Assembly (NCBI GenBank): GCA_036881905.1
Contig: JBAJNN010000012.1
Coordinates: forward strand, 1-52,827
Reading direction: 5' to 3'
Source: JBAJNN01 sp036881905
GTDB lineage: Bacteria > Pseudomonadota > Alphaproteobacteria > Rhizobiales > Im1
Length of the DNA: 52,827 bases
Made by a program: the position numbers and the translations under genes. The notes beneath the pieces were generated by a model. That model saw nothing but the letters and a program-made list of their open reading frames with translations. It did not search any database and was not told where the DNA came from. Each line of letters opens with the position of its first letter. Within the stretch, counting starts at the first letter, position 1. Positions 35,789-45,107 of this stretch are shown here, piece by piece.

Positions 35789-38366
35789 TATCGACCTGCC
35801 CAGGCTGGTTACCCAGATCGACCGGTCGGGACTGCCGGAGCACAAGAAGCGCACGCTGCTGCAGGAAGTCGAGCTGCTGCAGGCGGAGAAGCAGCGCGAC
35901 GGCGCCCGCGAGAAGTTCCTGCCTTTCGTCGATGCCATGTGGCAGACGGATATTTCCAAACCCTTCGTGGCCGGCAACCATCACCGGATCATGGCCGAGG
36001 CCTTCGAGGAGGCCGAGCGCGGCGGCAAGAAACGCATCATCATAAATATGCCCCCACGCCATAAACTTAAAGTTGAAACACCCGTAGCTACAACCAATGG
36101 GTGGAAAACCATGGCTGAGATTGAACCGGGCGACTACGTGTTTGCACCGACAGGGGAGCCGGTGCTCGTTACCGGAAAATCGGCTGTTTACGAGAAAATA
36201 CTTTACGAGGTCGAGACAGATGACGGGCACGTAATTGAAACGGACGACGAGCATTTGTGGACAGTCCGGTACAGAACGGACAGGGGTAAGGATTTCGTAA
36301 CGCAATCGACGGAGCAGATACGGCAACGCGTGGCAGACCCGGCTCGAGGTGTGAACAACACGCCTAAATTGCCGGAATATGCCCCGGTAAAATACGCGGA
36401 AAAAGACCTTTTGGTCGACCCGTATGTACTGGGCGCGTGGCTTGGAGATGGCGCGAGCAGATGCGGAACCATGGGCGCGGATCCCCAGGATGCCCGGCAT
36501 ATCCGGGACCGTTTTCACGCGGTTGGCGTTGCCACCACGACCTTGTCGACGCCGTATATTTTCGGGACGAGAGGCCTGATGGTCAAGTTACGGAAGATAG
36601 GTGTTCTCGGTAACAAACATATTCCGGAGGACTATCTGACAGCGGCGCCGGCGCAACGGCTTGCGCTTGTTCAGGGTCTCATGGACACGGACGGGTCGGT
36701 CGCGAAAGATGGAAAATGTGTTTTCTACACCTCTGAGCCCCATATGGCGGTGCAATTTACAGAACTCGTGAACAGTTTTGGCGTGAAGGCGCATACGCGG
36801 CGACGCCCTGCGAAAAAATACAACGGTTATCAATGCCGCCCGTCTTACCGGGTGAATTTCAAGATGGCTGGCGCGGCATCGCTGCCACGCAAGGCGGAGC
36901 GGACACGCCATCTCAAGCGGTACAGGTCCCGGGTTATTTCGGTGCGTAAAACGGAGCGGACCGGGTTGGTTCAGTGTCTCCAGATAGCGAACAAGGACGG
37001 ACTGTTCCTGGCGGGGCGCGGCTATATCGTTACGCATAACACGAAGTCGGAACTGACCAGCTGGATGCTGCCCGCCTGGCTGCTCGGGCGCGACCCGGGC
37101 CGCAAGATCATCCAGTGTTGCAACACGCAGGATCTCGCCTCGGGTTTCGGCCGCCGCGTCCGGAACCTGGTCGACACGCCCGAGTACCAGAAGGTGTTCG
37201 ACGGCGTGAAGCTGTCGAAGGATTCCACAGCCCAGAACCACTGGCATACCAACAAGGGCGGCGAGTACTTCGCGATTGGTATCAAGGGGAAGGTGACGGG
37301 CAAGGGCGCCGATTTCCTGATCGTCGACGATCCGCATTCGGAGCAGGAGGCCCAGCAGGCGGAGAGCAACCCGGATGTGTTCGACGGGGTGTATGACTGG
37401 TACACGTCCGGACCGCGCCAGCGCCTACAGCCCGGCGGTGTGCTGATCATCGTCATGACCCGCTGGTCCAAGCGCGACTTGACCGGGCGTGTCCTGACCA
37501 AGCAGAAGCAGGACCAGGCCGAGGCCGATGCGCTCGGCCTGCAGGCGATGCTGGGCGACAAGTGGCACGTGATCACCCTGCCGGCGATCTGGGACGAGAA
37601 GGAAGAGAACGAGCGGCTGATGTGGCCGGGCCTGTGGACGCTGGATGAGCTCAAGGCGACCCGCGCCACGCTGCCGGTGGCCAAGTGGATGGCCCAGTAC
37701 CAGCAGGAGCCGACATCCGACGAGGCCGCGATCCTGAAGCGCGAGTACTGGCGCCCATGGGAGAGCACCGAGCCGCCGCCGTGTTTCTATGTCATGCAGT
37801 CGTGGGATACGGCCCTGACGACCTCGACGCGGGCCGATTACTCCGCCTGCACGACATGGGGTGTGTTCAGCCATGACGACCGGCAGACCGGCGAGACGGT
37901 CAACAACATCATCCTGCTCGACGCCTGGAAGGCGCGGATCGACTTCCCGAACCTGAAAAAGGCGGTCCTGCGCATGAAACGCGAGTTCAACCCGGATTCG
38001 ATCCTGGTCGAGAGCCGCAATTCCGGCACGTCGCTGATCCAGGAGCTGCGCGCCATGGGCGTTCCGGTGCAGGATTTCACGCCTGCGCGGGGCAAGATGA
38101 ACGAATCCAACGACAAGATCGCCCGCGCCAACAGCGTGACGGATATCTTCGCGTCCGGCTATGTCTGGGCACCCTCGCGCCGGTTCGCCGAGGAGCTGAT
38201 CGAGGAATGCGCGGCCTTCCCCGGGGGCGAATACGATGACTACGTCGACACGGTATCCCAGGCTCTGATAAGATTTCGCAAGGGCGGCCTGATCAGCACG
38301 CAGCACGATCGCGATCCGTGGGCGGACGAGATGCCCCGGCGCAAACATGCGAGTTATTACGGATGA
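35775..38366 (+). CDS. terL: Terminase large subunit interrupted by a class 3-type intein
   Basis: 863 residues from TTG at 35775 after GAGG; 537 residues after splicing. The ATPase P-loop region NMPPRH/TKSEL is split by the intein (residues 97-422). Later motifs: IIQCCNTQDLASGFGRRVRN, Walker B FLIVDDPHS, coupling motif VMTRWSKRD and the C-terminal RNase H-like nuclease with SWDTA, LVESRNSGTSLIQEL and EYDDYVDTVSQAL. It is the motor that cuts and pumps DNA into the prohead. The stop overlaps the portal start (ATGA). Confidence 0.93.
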   Translation: MTLHDIDLPRLVTQIDRSGLPEHKKRTLLQEVELLQAEKQRDGAREKFLPFVDAMWQTDISKPFVAGNHHRIMAEAFEEAERGGKKRIIINMPPRHKLKVETPVATTNGWKTMAEIEPGDYVFAPTGEPVLVTGKSAVYEKILYEVETDDGHVIETDDEHLWTVRYRTDRGKDFVTQSTEQIRQRVADPARGVNNTPKLPEYAPVKYAEKDLLVDPYVLGAWLGDGASRCGTMGADPQDARHIRDRFHAVGVATTTLSTPYIFGTRGLMVKLRKIGVLGNKHIPEDYLTAAPAQRLALVQGLMDTDGSVAKDGKCVFYTSEPHMAVQFTELVNSFGVKAHTRRRPAKKYNGYQCRPSYRVNFKMAGAASLPRKAERTRHLKRYRSRVISVRKTERTGLVQCLQIANKDGLFLAGRGYIVTHNTKSELTSWMLPAWLLGRDPGRKIIQCCNTQDLASGFGRRVRNLVDTPEYQKVFDGVKLSKDSTAQNHWHTNKGGEYFAIGIKGKVTGKGADFLIVDDPHSEQEAQQAESNPDVFDGVYDWYTSGPRQRLQPGGVLIIVMTRWSKRDLTGRVLTKQKQDQAEADALGLQAMLGDKWHVITLPAIWDEKEENERLMWPGLWTLDELKATRATLPVAKWMAQYQQEPTSDEAAILKREYWRPWESTEPPPCFYVMQSWDTALTTSTRADYSACTTWGVFSHDDRQTGETVNNIILLDAWKARIDFPNLKKAVLRMKREFNPDSILVESRNSGTSLIQELRAMGVPVQDFTPARGKMNESNDKIARANSVTDIFASGYVWAPSRRFAEELIEECAAFPGGEYDDYVDTVSQALIRFRKGGLISTQHDRDPWADEMPRRKHASYYG
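36063..37040 (+). mobile_element. Terminase intein (326 aa), class 3 signature, LAGLIDADG endonuclease
   Basis: Starts with a non-nucleophilic residue (KLKVETPVATTNGWKTM) where other inteins have Cys or Ser, and ends VTHN before Thr+1. The class 3 triad is visible: Trp in block B (DEHLWTV), Cys in block F (LVQCLQIANKDGLFLAG) and Thr+1. Two LAGLIDADG motifs are present: VLGAWLGDGASR and LVQGLMDTDGSV. Removal rejoins MPPRH to TKSEL. Codon composition is more AT-rich than the flanking exteins. Confidence 0.9.
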
Positions 38367-40927
38367 ACGACGAGTATCTGACCATAGAGCTTGAAGTCGA
38401 CGAGAAGCCGGAAGCGGTCGTGATCGAGAACGAGGACGGCAGCGCGACGATCGATTTCGATCCGCGCCCGGCCGAGGATGAATACGAACCGCCCGAGGAG
38501 GCGATGGAACACGGCGCCAACCTGGCGCTGTACCTGCCCGGGGGTACCGATGGCGGCATCGCCGGCGACCTGCTGATGGAGATCGAGGCCGATATCTCCA
38601 GCCGCGGCGACTGGGAGAAGACCTACGAGAAGGGCCTGATGCTGCTCGGGTTCGACGACGAGCAGAAGACCGAGCCGTGGCCGGGCGCCAGCGGGGTCTA
38701 TCATCCGATGCTGTGCGAGGCGCTGTACCGCTACCAGGCCCAGGCGATGAGCGAGCTGATGCCCGCTGCCGGGCCCGCCAAGACCAAGGTCGTCGGTACG
38801 GTCACGCCCCCGAAGGAGAAACAGGCGCTCCGGGTCCAGCGCGATCTGAACTATGTGCTGACCGAGCGGGTGACGGATTACCGCGAGGAGACCGAAAAGC
38901 TGCTGCTCAATACCGGCGCGGCCGGATCGGCGTTCCGCAAGTGGTATTACGACGAGGCGGCGCGCAAGCCCGCTGCCGACTTCGTGCCGGCCGAGGATAT
39001 CATCGTGCCCTACGGCGCCAAGTCGCTGGCAACGGCCTCGCGCGTCACGCACCGGATGTTCAAGAGCTCGAACCAGCTCAGGAAGATGCAGGTTTCCGGT
39101 CTGTACCGGGACGACATCGATATCAACGCGTCCTACATGACGCCCGACGATGTCAGGGAAGCCAAGGACAAGGCGGCCGGGGTCGAGCAGTCCGGGCGCC
39201 AGCAGGACCTGCACACGGTCTACGAGATCCACGCCGATTACGAGATCCCCGGCTTCGAGTTCGAGGACGGCGTCGCGCGCCCCTACGTGATCACGATCGA
39301 CAAGGACCGGATGCAGGTCCTGGCGATCTATCGGAACTGGCGCGAGGGTGACGAGAGCTATACCAAGGTCAAGTCCTTCATTCATTTTCCGTATGCGCCG
39401 GGTTTCGGTTTCTACGGCAATGGCCTGATCCACCTGATGTACGGAACGACCAAGGCGGCGACGGCGACCGAGCGCCAGCTGATCGATGCCGGGACGCTGG
39501 CCAACCTGCCGGCCGGGTTCAAGACCTCGGCGATGCGGATCAACGCGCCGTCCGATCCGCTGATCCCCGGCGAGTTCCGCGATGTCGACATGCCCTCGGG
39601 CGGGGCGCTTCGCGACCAGCTGATGTTCGCGCCCTACAAGGAGCCCTCGGCGACCCTGAACCAGCTCAAGAACGAGCTGGTCGAGGAGGGGCGCCGCGTC
39701 GGTTCCAGCGCCGACCTGAAGGTCGCCGACATGAGCGGCCAGATGCCGGTCGGGACCATGCTGGCGATCATCGAGCGCTCGACCAAGATCCAGTCCGCGG
39801 TGCATGCGCGGCTGCACGCCTCGATGAAGGAGGAGCTGCGGCTGGTGGCCGAGCTGATCCGCGATCACGAGCCGGACGAGTATCCGTTCGAGGTCGAGGA
39901 CATGGCGACGCGGGCGGAGGATTACGACGAGCGGGTCGACGTCATTCCCGTATCGGATCCCAACGCTTCGACGATGGCCCACCGCATCATGCAGATGCAG
40001 GCCGTGACGCAGCTGGCGGCGCAGGACCCGGAAGCCTTCAACCGGCCCGAGCTCTACAAGAATTTTCTCACGGTGCTCGGGGTCGACAACATCGAGAAGG
40101 TCCTGAAGCTGCCCGACGAGGTCCAGCCGCGCGACCCGGTGACCGAGAACATGGCGATGCTGACAGGCGAGCCGGTCAAGGCGGCGCTCTGGCAGGACCA
40201 CGAGGCGCATATCGCCGTGCATATGTCGATGGCCGAGGATCCCAAGATCCAGGAGATCGTCGGCAAGAGCCCGACCGCCCAGGCAATCGTTTCGGCGATG
40301 GACGCGCATGTGCGCGAGCATGTCGCCTACCAGTACCGGGCCGAAATCGAGAAGCAGATGGGCGTGCCGCTGCCGCCGCTCGACGAGCAGCTGCCGCCGG
40401 AGGTCGAGCCGGAACTGGCCAAGCTCACGGCCGACGCGGCCGAGCGGGTGCTGGAAGGCAGCAAGGAAGAGATCGCGCAGCAGGAGGCCAAGGAGCGCGC
40501 CGAGGATCCGGTGATGCAGCTTCAGCTCGCCGAGGTCGATATCAAGCGCCAGGATGCCGATCGCAAGGATCGTGAGGTCGAGGCGCGGATCCGGCAGGGC
40601 GACGAGGAGCTTGAGATCAAGCGCCGCATGCCGCTGATCGACGCGGCGATGAAGGTCGAGGGCGAACGCGAGGCCGCACGCCGGAAGGCCGAGCAGGAAG
40701 AGAAGGACCGCGCGCTTGAGCGGCACAAGATCAAGGTCGACGACGAGAACAACGCGGAAGATCGCGAGGCGGAACTGGATGTCGCCACCATGGAAACAGC
40801 TGCAAGGCTCGCAGAGGCAGCCATGGACGCCGACGCCCGGGAGCGCGAACGCAAGGATCAGATGGCGTTGGCACGCGCGGCACAGAAGGAGGCGAAACAG
40901 ACAGCAAAGGACGTGAAGAGTGAGTGA
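38363..40927 (+). CDS. Portal protein
   Basis: 854 residues from ATG at 38363. The order after terminase, large size and sequence (TEPWPGASGVYHPMLCEALY, FVPAEDIIVPYGAKSL, HFPYAPGFGFYGNGLIHLMY) fit podovirus-type portals. An acidic N-terminal extension (residues 1-45) and a long charged C-terminal coiled coil (about 690-850) are unusual additions; the latter could interact with scaffold. It forms the dodecameric DNA gate of the head. Confidence 0.88.
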   Translation: MNDEYLTIELEVDEKPEAVVIENEDGSATIDFDPRPAEDEYEPPEEAMEHGANLALYLPGGTDGGIAGDLLMEIEADISSRGDWEKTYEKGLMLLGFDDEQKTEPWPGASGVYHPMLCEALYRYQAQAMSELMPAAGPAKTKVVGTVTPPKEKQALRVQRDLNYVLTERVTDYREETEKLLLNTGAAGSAFRKWYYDEAARKPAADFVPAEDIIVPYGAKSLATASRVTHRMFKSSNQLRKMQVSGLYRDDIDINASYMTPDDVREAKDKAAGVEQSGRQQDLHTVYEIHADYEIPGFEFEDGVARPYVITIDKDRMQVLAIYRNWREGDESYTKVKSFIHFPYAPGFGFYGNGLIHLMYGTTKAATATERQLIDAGTLANLPAGFKTSAMRINAPSDPLIPGEFRDVDMPSGGALRDQLMFAPYKEPSATLNQLKNELVEEGRRVGSSADLKVADMSGQMPVGTMLAIIERSTKIQSAVHARLHASMKEELRLVAELIRDHEPDEYPFEVEDMATRAEDYDERVDVIPVSDPNASTMAHRIMQMQAVTQLAAQDPEAFNRPELYKNFLTVLGVDNIEKVLKLPDEVQPRDPVTENMAMLTGEPVKAALWQDHEAHIAVHMSMAEDPKIQEIVGKSPTAQAIVSAMDAHVREHVAYQYRAEIEKQMGVPLPPLDEQLPPEVEPELAKLTADAAERVLEGSKEEIAQQEAKERAEDPVMQLQLAEVDIKRQDADRKDREVEARIRQGDEELEIKRRMPLIDAAMKVEGEREAARRKAEQEEKDRALERHKIKVDDENNAEDREAELDVATMETAARLAEAAMDADARERERKDQMALARAAQKEAKQTAKDVKSE

Positions 40928-41165
40928 AGTGGCCCTGTCGGTTGCGCTGCACAAGTTGCGGCAGCGCAAGACAATGGAAGTGGAATCGCTGATAAATGCC
41001 GATGCGATGGACTTCCCGGATTACAAATACAAGTGCGGTGTCTTGCGTGGCCTGAACGATGCCGTGCTTACCGTTGAAAATCTATTGCAGGAGAGCAAGC
41101 AGAATGACGATGAAAACAACCCTGCCCCGCAGGACGACGCGAGGACCCTCCGCCGTCGCTCATAA
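40920..41165 (+). CDS. Hypothetical protein, 81 aa
   Basis: GTG start overlapping the portal stop. Helical (LSVALHKLRQRKTMEVESLI) with GVLRGLNDAVLTVENLLQE and an acidic tail. A small protein of this kind between portal and scaffold occurs in related phages; function unknown. Confidence 0.6.
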   Translation: MSEVALSVALHKLRQRKTMEVESLINADAMDFPDYKYKCGVLRGLNDAVLTVENLLQESKQNDDENNPAPQDDARTLRRRS

Positions 41166-41559
41166 CATGTCGATGGACGAGCTGCTTGAATGGCTCGACG
41201 ATCCGCGGAACCGGCGCAAGGTGCCGAAGGTGACCGGCCACCATATCCTGCTGGCGCCGCTGCCGGTCGAGACCGTGACTGAAGGTGGAATCTATATCCC
41301 GGAAGAGCACGTTGAAAAGCAGGTGGTTGCGGGTATTACGGGCTACGTGGTACAAACGGGAAACAGTGCCTACAAGGGCGAGTACCCCAAAGGGGTGATG
41401 CGTTTCCCTGACGGGCCCTGGTGCAAGCAGGGCGATTTCGTCATCTACAAGACGTATACGGGAACCCGGGTAGAGGTTGCCGGGCAGGAATTCCGGATCA
41501 TGAACGATGATCAGATACTGGCAGTTGTCGAAGACCCACGGGGGCTGGCCCGGGTATGA
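41104..41559 (+). CDS. GroES-like co-chaperonin fold protein
   Basis: 151 residues from ATG at 41104 after AGGAG, overlapping the previous gene. ILLAPLPVETVTEGGIYIPE, GITGYVVQTGNSAYKGEYPK, QGDFVIYKTYTGTRVEVAGQ and EFRIMNDDQILAVVED match the Cpn10 beta-barrel layout, including a mobile-loop region. A phage GroES-like protein in the head operon probably helps fold capsid protein with host GroEL, as T4 gp31 does. The first 45 residues are basic and disordered. Confidence 0.8.
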   Translation: MTMKTTLPRRTTRGPSAVAHNMSMDELLEWLDDPRNRRKVPKVTGHHILLAPLPVETVTEGGIYIPEEHVEKQVVAGITGYVVQTGNSAYKGEYPKGVMRFPDGPWCKQGDFVIYKTYTGTRVEVAGQEFRIMNDDQILAVVEDPRGLARV

Positions 41560-42635
41560 GCAACACTGATTTCGAAGCCATGATGAGCGACGAGCAGACG
41601 GAATATCCGACGCTGCCCGGGTCCGAGGACCAGAAGCCGGTCAAGGTCGTGTTCAACGAGGACGGCACGACCGACGAGTTCCCGGTCGATTCCGATACGG
41701 ACGATCAGGATGACGGCGCGGATGACCAGGACGCCGATGACGGCGGTCCCAGTGTCGACGAGCTCAAGCAGTACAGCGACGCCAACCGTGGCGGCCGGGC
41801 CGGAGCCCGGATTAACACGCTGACCTATGAGCGCGAGGAAGCGCGCCGGCAGGCCCAGGCCGCGCAGACGGAAGTCGAGCGGCTGCGCCGCGAGAACCAG
41901 GCCCTGACGCAGGAGCGTACCAACAGCGCCACGCTGAATCTGCAGATGGCCGACAACATGCGTTCGTCGATGAAGGCTTCCCGCGAGCGCGAGCTCGAAG
42001 CGGCCAAGGCGACGATGACCAAGGCCTACGAGGACGGCAATGGCGCGGCGATTGCCGACGCGCAGGCGGAGATCGCGCGGATCCAGGCGGAGCTGACGCA
42101 GATCACCACGGCCGAGCAGACGGCCAAGCAGTATCAGGCGCGGCAGCCCCAGCAACCGCAGCAGGCTCAACAGCCCCAGCAGGCTCAACAGCCGCAACAG
42201 CAGAACGAGCCGCTACCGCCTGAAACACTCAAGTGGCTGGGCGATAACGGACACTGGTTCGGACGCCCGGAATACACGGCGGAGACCAGTTTTGCCTACG
42301 GGCTGCATGAGCGCCTGGCAAAGGAACACGCGCCGGGCAGCAAGGGCTACTGGAGCGCAGCAAACAAGATTCTCAAGGTAAAATTCCCTGAACTGGATAC
42401 AGGGAGCAATTTCGGAGCTACGGGCAAGATGACAGGCGGTCAGGGCAAACAACGTGCTAATACCTCATCTCGTCCGAACGTGGCCGCACCCGCAAACCGT
42501 ACTTCCGGGCGGGACCCACGCACCAAGTCTACAACGGTAACACTGGCCCCATCCCAGGCTACTATCGCGAGGAAGCTTGGGCTTACTCCGGCACAATACG
42601 CCGAGCAACTCCAGAAGAAGGATTACGGTTTGTGA
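41556..42635 (+). CDS. Probable scaffolding protein
   Basis: 359 residues: an acidic N-terminus with an Asp-rich stretch (DTDDQDDGADDQDADDGG), a long coiled coil (about 95-200, EREEARRQAQAAQTEVERL), a Pro/Gln tract (QPQQPQQAQQPQQAQQPQQQ), then a C-terminal helical domain (QATIARKLGLTPAQYAEQL) that may bind capsid. Composition and position before the major capsid gene fit a scaffold. ATGA overlap with the upstream gene. Confidence 0.75.
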   Translation: MSNTDFEAMMSDEQTEYPTLPGSEDQKPVKVVFNEDGTTDEFPVDSDTDDQDDGADDQDADDGGPSVDELKQYSDANRGGRAGARINTLTYEREEARRQAQAAQTEVERLRRENQALTQERTNSATLNLQMADNMRSSMKASRERELEAAKATMTKAYEDGNGAAIADAQAEIARIQAELTQITTAEQTAKQYQARQPQQPQQAQQPQQAQQPQQQNEPLPPETLKWLGDNGHWFGRPEYTAETSFAYGLHERLAKEHAPGSKGYWSAANKILKVKFPELDTGSNFGATGKMTGGQGKQRANTSSRPNVAAPANRTSGRDPRTKSTTVTLAPSQATIARKLGLTPAQYAEQLQKKDYGL

Positions 42636-43162
42636 TGTCGGAAAATCGCGCAGGCGGCAACGCATGGGACGCCTTTATAGAAGACCCGCGTAACGGACGT
42701 GAGATGATCTCTCGCGCCCAGCAGAGCAGAGAAGAGATCACGTATCTGGAGACCGAGAATATCCCAAGTCCTGAACCGCGCCCCGGCCTGGTTCATCGCT
42801 GGGTTCGTGGAGAGATGGCGTCCGGTGGAACCGACGCCCGGAACTTCAACCAGCGTATTCAGGAAGGCTGGTCACCGGTTCAGCTCAAGGATTACCCCGA
42901 AATGCGGCCGCTCATGGAGGCACAGACGGGAACGCCGGAGCTGGAAGGCTATGTCACTGTCGAAGGCCTGACGCTGTGCGTCATGCCGGAAGCACGGGCG
43001 GCAGCCCGGGACAGGCACTACCAGAAAAAGAACGAGGATATTCTGCGATCGGTCGATAGCCAGTTCATGCGCCAGACCCCGAACTACGAGCATATCGGTG
43101 TCGAGCGTACGAACGAGAGCTCTTCGAAACAGACATTCGGCAGAGGCATCTATCAGGAATAG
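42635..43162 (+). CDS. Hypothetical virion-associated protein
   Basis: 175 residues from ATG at 42635, overlapping the previous stop. SPEPRPGLVHRWVRGEMASG and NFNQRIQEGWSPVQLKDYPE, then YVTVEGLTLCVMPEARAAAR and DRHYQKKNEDILRSVDSQFM. This resembles conserved small proteins found between scaffold and capsid genes in podovirus-like phages; function unknown. Confidence 0.7.
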   Translation: MSENRAGGNAWDAFIEDPRNGREMISRAQQSREEITYLETENIPSPEPRPGLVHRWVRGEMASGGTDARNFNQRIQEGWSPVQLKDYPEMRPLMEAQTGTPELEGYVTVEGLTLCVMPEARAAARDRHYQKKNEDILRSVDSQFMRQTPNYEHIGVERTNESSSKQTFGRGIYQE

Positions 43163-43187
43163 GCCTCTCTGAACAAAGGGCAGAAAA

Positions 43188-43778
43188 ATGGTAGCAACAG
43201 CGTCACCGTTCGGCGCACGCGCTGTGAAAAGCCTGGCATCGCGGTACAATTCCACGGGAAGCAACCTCTTCCCGATCGCGAATGGCTACGCGACGAACAT
43301 CTTCGCGGGTGATTTCGTCGTACGCGTAGCGGATGGCACGATCGAAAAGGCGACGGGAACGACGACCCTGTCGACAATCGGTATTTTCATTGGTGCGGAG
43401 TACACCGAACCGAATCTCAACTATCGCTTGCGGGCACAATTTTATCCGGCCAACACGGTCGGGGTTGTCGGCGGCGTCGATCAGATCAACGGATATGTCA
43501 TTGACGATCCCGAGATCGTGTTCAAGATCCAGGCGGACGGGCCTATCGCCCTTGCGGATGTCGGCTCCAATGCCGCTATCGTGCAGGGTGCGGGCAGCAT
43601 AGCGAACGGGAACAGCACCAACGCGCTGGACCAGTCGTCGCTTGCAACGACCAGCACGCTTCCGCTGCGGATTCTTGAAATCGAGCGAAGCCCTGAAAAT
43701 GTGGCCGGCGATGCATTCACCGATGTTCTCGTGAAGTTCAATACTGGTCACCAGTATCTGAACACCACGGGCGTGTAA
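43188..43778 (+). CDS. Head decoration-type structural protein
   Basis: 196 residues, beta-rich and Gly/Thr/Asn-rich (GDFVVRVADGTIEKATGTTT; FYPANTVGVVGGVDQINGYV). The place directly before the major capsid gene, with good spacing after ribosome site AGGGCAGAAAA, fits a decoration or minor head protein. Confidence 0.65.
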   Translation: MVATASPFGARAVKSLASRYNSTGSNLFPIANGYATNIFAGDFVVRVADGTIEKATGTTTLSTIGIFIGAEYTEPNLNYRLRAQFYPANTVGVVGGVDQINGYVIDDPEIVFKIQADGPIALADVGSNAAIVQGAGSIANGNSTNALDQSSLATTSTLPLRILEIERSPENVAGDAFTDVLVKFNTGHQYLNTTGV

Positions 43779-43791
43779 GGGAGACTGACAC

Positions 43792-44703
43792 ATGTCAACG
43801 ATTACACGCGCCCAGCTGCTCAAGGAGCTGATTCCAGGTCTCGATACATTGTTCGGGCTGGAATACAACACCTACGAGAACCAGCACACGATGATCTACG
43901 AGATGGAAACATCCGAACGATCATTCGAAGAAGCGACCAACCTGTCCGGCTTCGGCGCCGCACCTGTCAAGCCTGAAGGCACTGCCATTCAGTATGACAC
44001 GGCGCAGGAAAGCTACACGCAGCGGTACGATCACGAGACAATCGCCATGGGCTTCTCCCTCACGGAAGAAGCGATGGAGGATAATCTCTACGATTCCATC
44101 TCCAAACGGTATACCAAGGCGATGGCCCGCTCGATGGCCTACACGAAGCAGGTCAAGGCGGCCGCGGTCCTGAATAACGGTTTCTCGACCTACCAGACCG
44201 GTGACGGTGTCAGCCTGTACAACACGGCTCACCCTCTCGTCTCCGGCGGTACGCTCGCGAACCGCCCTATCACGGCTGCCGACCTCTCCGAGGCGGCTGT
44301 CGAGAACATGGAAATTCAGATCGCCGGCTGGGTCGACGAACGCGGACTTCTGATCAACCAGATGCCCCGCAAGCTGGTCATTCCCCGGCAGCTGAAATAT
44401 GTCGCAACACGTATCCTGATGTCCGATCTGCGGCCGGGTACGGCGGATAACGATGTCAACGCCAACAAGGAACAGCGGACGATTCCTGAGGGCTGGTGCA
44501 TCAACAACTATCTGACCGATCCGAACGCATGGTTCGTCATTACCGATGTTCCTGACGGGCTTACGTTCTACGAGCGTATTGCCTATCAGACCAACATGGA
44601 CGGCGATTTCGACACAGGGAATGTCCGTTATAAGGCGCGCGAGCGTTATTCCTTTGGCGTAACGAACCCTCGTGGGACTTGGGGCTCGCCCGGGACCTCT
44701 TGA
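43792..44703 (+). CDS. Major capsid protein
   Basis: 303 residues. ITRAQLLKELIPGLDTLFGL, QRYDHETIAMGFSLTEEAME, LYNTAHPLVSGGTLANRPIT and RYSFGVTNPRGTWGSP fit the Mu gpT/HK97-fold major capsid families. It is followed immediately by a strong terminator, consistent with very high expression as the end of a transcript unit. Ribosome site GGGAGA. Confidence 0.85.
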   Translation: MSTITRAQLLKELIPGLDTLFGLEYNTYENQHTMIYEMETSERSFEEATNLSGFGAAPVKPEGTAIQYDTAQESYTQRYDHETIAMGFSLTEEAMEDNLYDSISKRYTKAMARSMAYTKQVKAAAVLNNGFSTYQTGDGVSLYNTAHPLVSGGTLANRPITAADLSEAAVENMEIQIAGWVDERGLLINQMPRKLVIPRQLKYVATRILMSDLRPGTADNDVNANKEQRTIPEGWCINNYLTDPNAWFVITDVPDGLTFYERIAYQTNMDGDFDTGNVRYKARERYSFGVTNPRGTWGSPGTS

Positions 44704-44732
44704 TAAATAAGGGTTTTTCACTCTAAGAGAAA

Positions 44733-44757
44733 GGGCGCCAACTTGGCGCCCTTTTTT
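44733..44757 (+). terminator. Strong terminator after the major capsid gene
   Basis: GGGCGCCAA and TTGGCGCCC form a near-gapless stem followed by TTTTTT. 30 bases after the capsid stop. Confidence 0.9.
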
Positions 44758-44940
44758 GTGTCGGAGAGTTCCGGAGTTGCGTGGGATAAAAGCCGTCAAC
44801 AGTACATGGCGTATATCGACGTCTTCGGAAAGAGAAAAAATCTAGGCCGTTTCAAAACTCTGGAAGAAGCCATTACCATCCGCAAACGAGCTGAAAATCT
44901 CTACGGGTTTACCAAACGGCACGGAACTGTGATAGAGTAG
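44758..44940 (+). CDS. Free-standing AP2-type DNA-binding domain, likely homing-endonuclease remnant
   Basis: About 60 residues. SGVAWDKSRQQYMAYIDVFG and KRKNLGRFKTLEEAITIRKR form an AP2/ERF-like domain as found at the C-terminus of phage HNH-AP2 homing endonucleases. The frame opens inside the terminator; GTG at 44758 and TTG at 44743 both lack a ribosome site. No HNH part is present. It is best read as a decayed endonuclease left between two terminators, though a working small DNA-binding protein cannot be excluded. Confidence 0.6.
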   Translation: MSESSGVAWDKSRQQYMAYIDVFGKRKNLGRFKTLEEAITIRKRAENLYGFTKRHGTVIE

Positions 44941-44974
44941 AAAAACTTCATTGAGTCCTCCTTAAGTTCCTCCA

Positions 44975-45002
44975 CCCCGGCGAGCAATTGCCGGGGCCTT
45001 TT
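44975..45002 (+). terminator. Second terminator downstream of the AP2 fragment
   Basis: CCCCGGC and GCCGGGG pair around GAGCAATT, followed by CCTTTTTTG. Bases 44941-45107 hold no gene. Confidence 0.85.
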
Positions 45003-45107
45003 TTGTCCCGTATACTTCCCGCGGATCCAGGATCATTGACAGCCGCATCGGGACGGCCTGGCGCACACCCCGTATGGACGATGCAGCGAGCTATACGGAG
45101 CCATCAG

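Noticed and set aside
38357..40969. An 870-codon open frame antisense to the portal gene
   Set aside because: It mirrors the portal codons, has Leu/Arg/His-rich composition typical of GC-rich antisense frames and no ribosome site; the portal frame has clear homology features.
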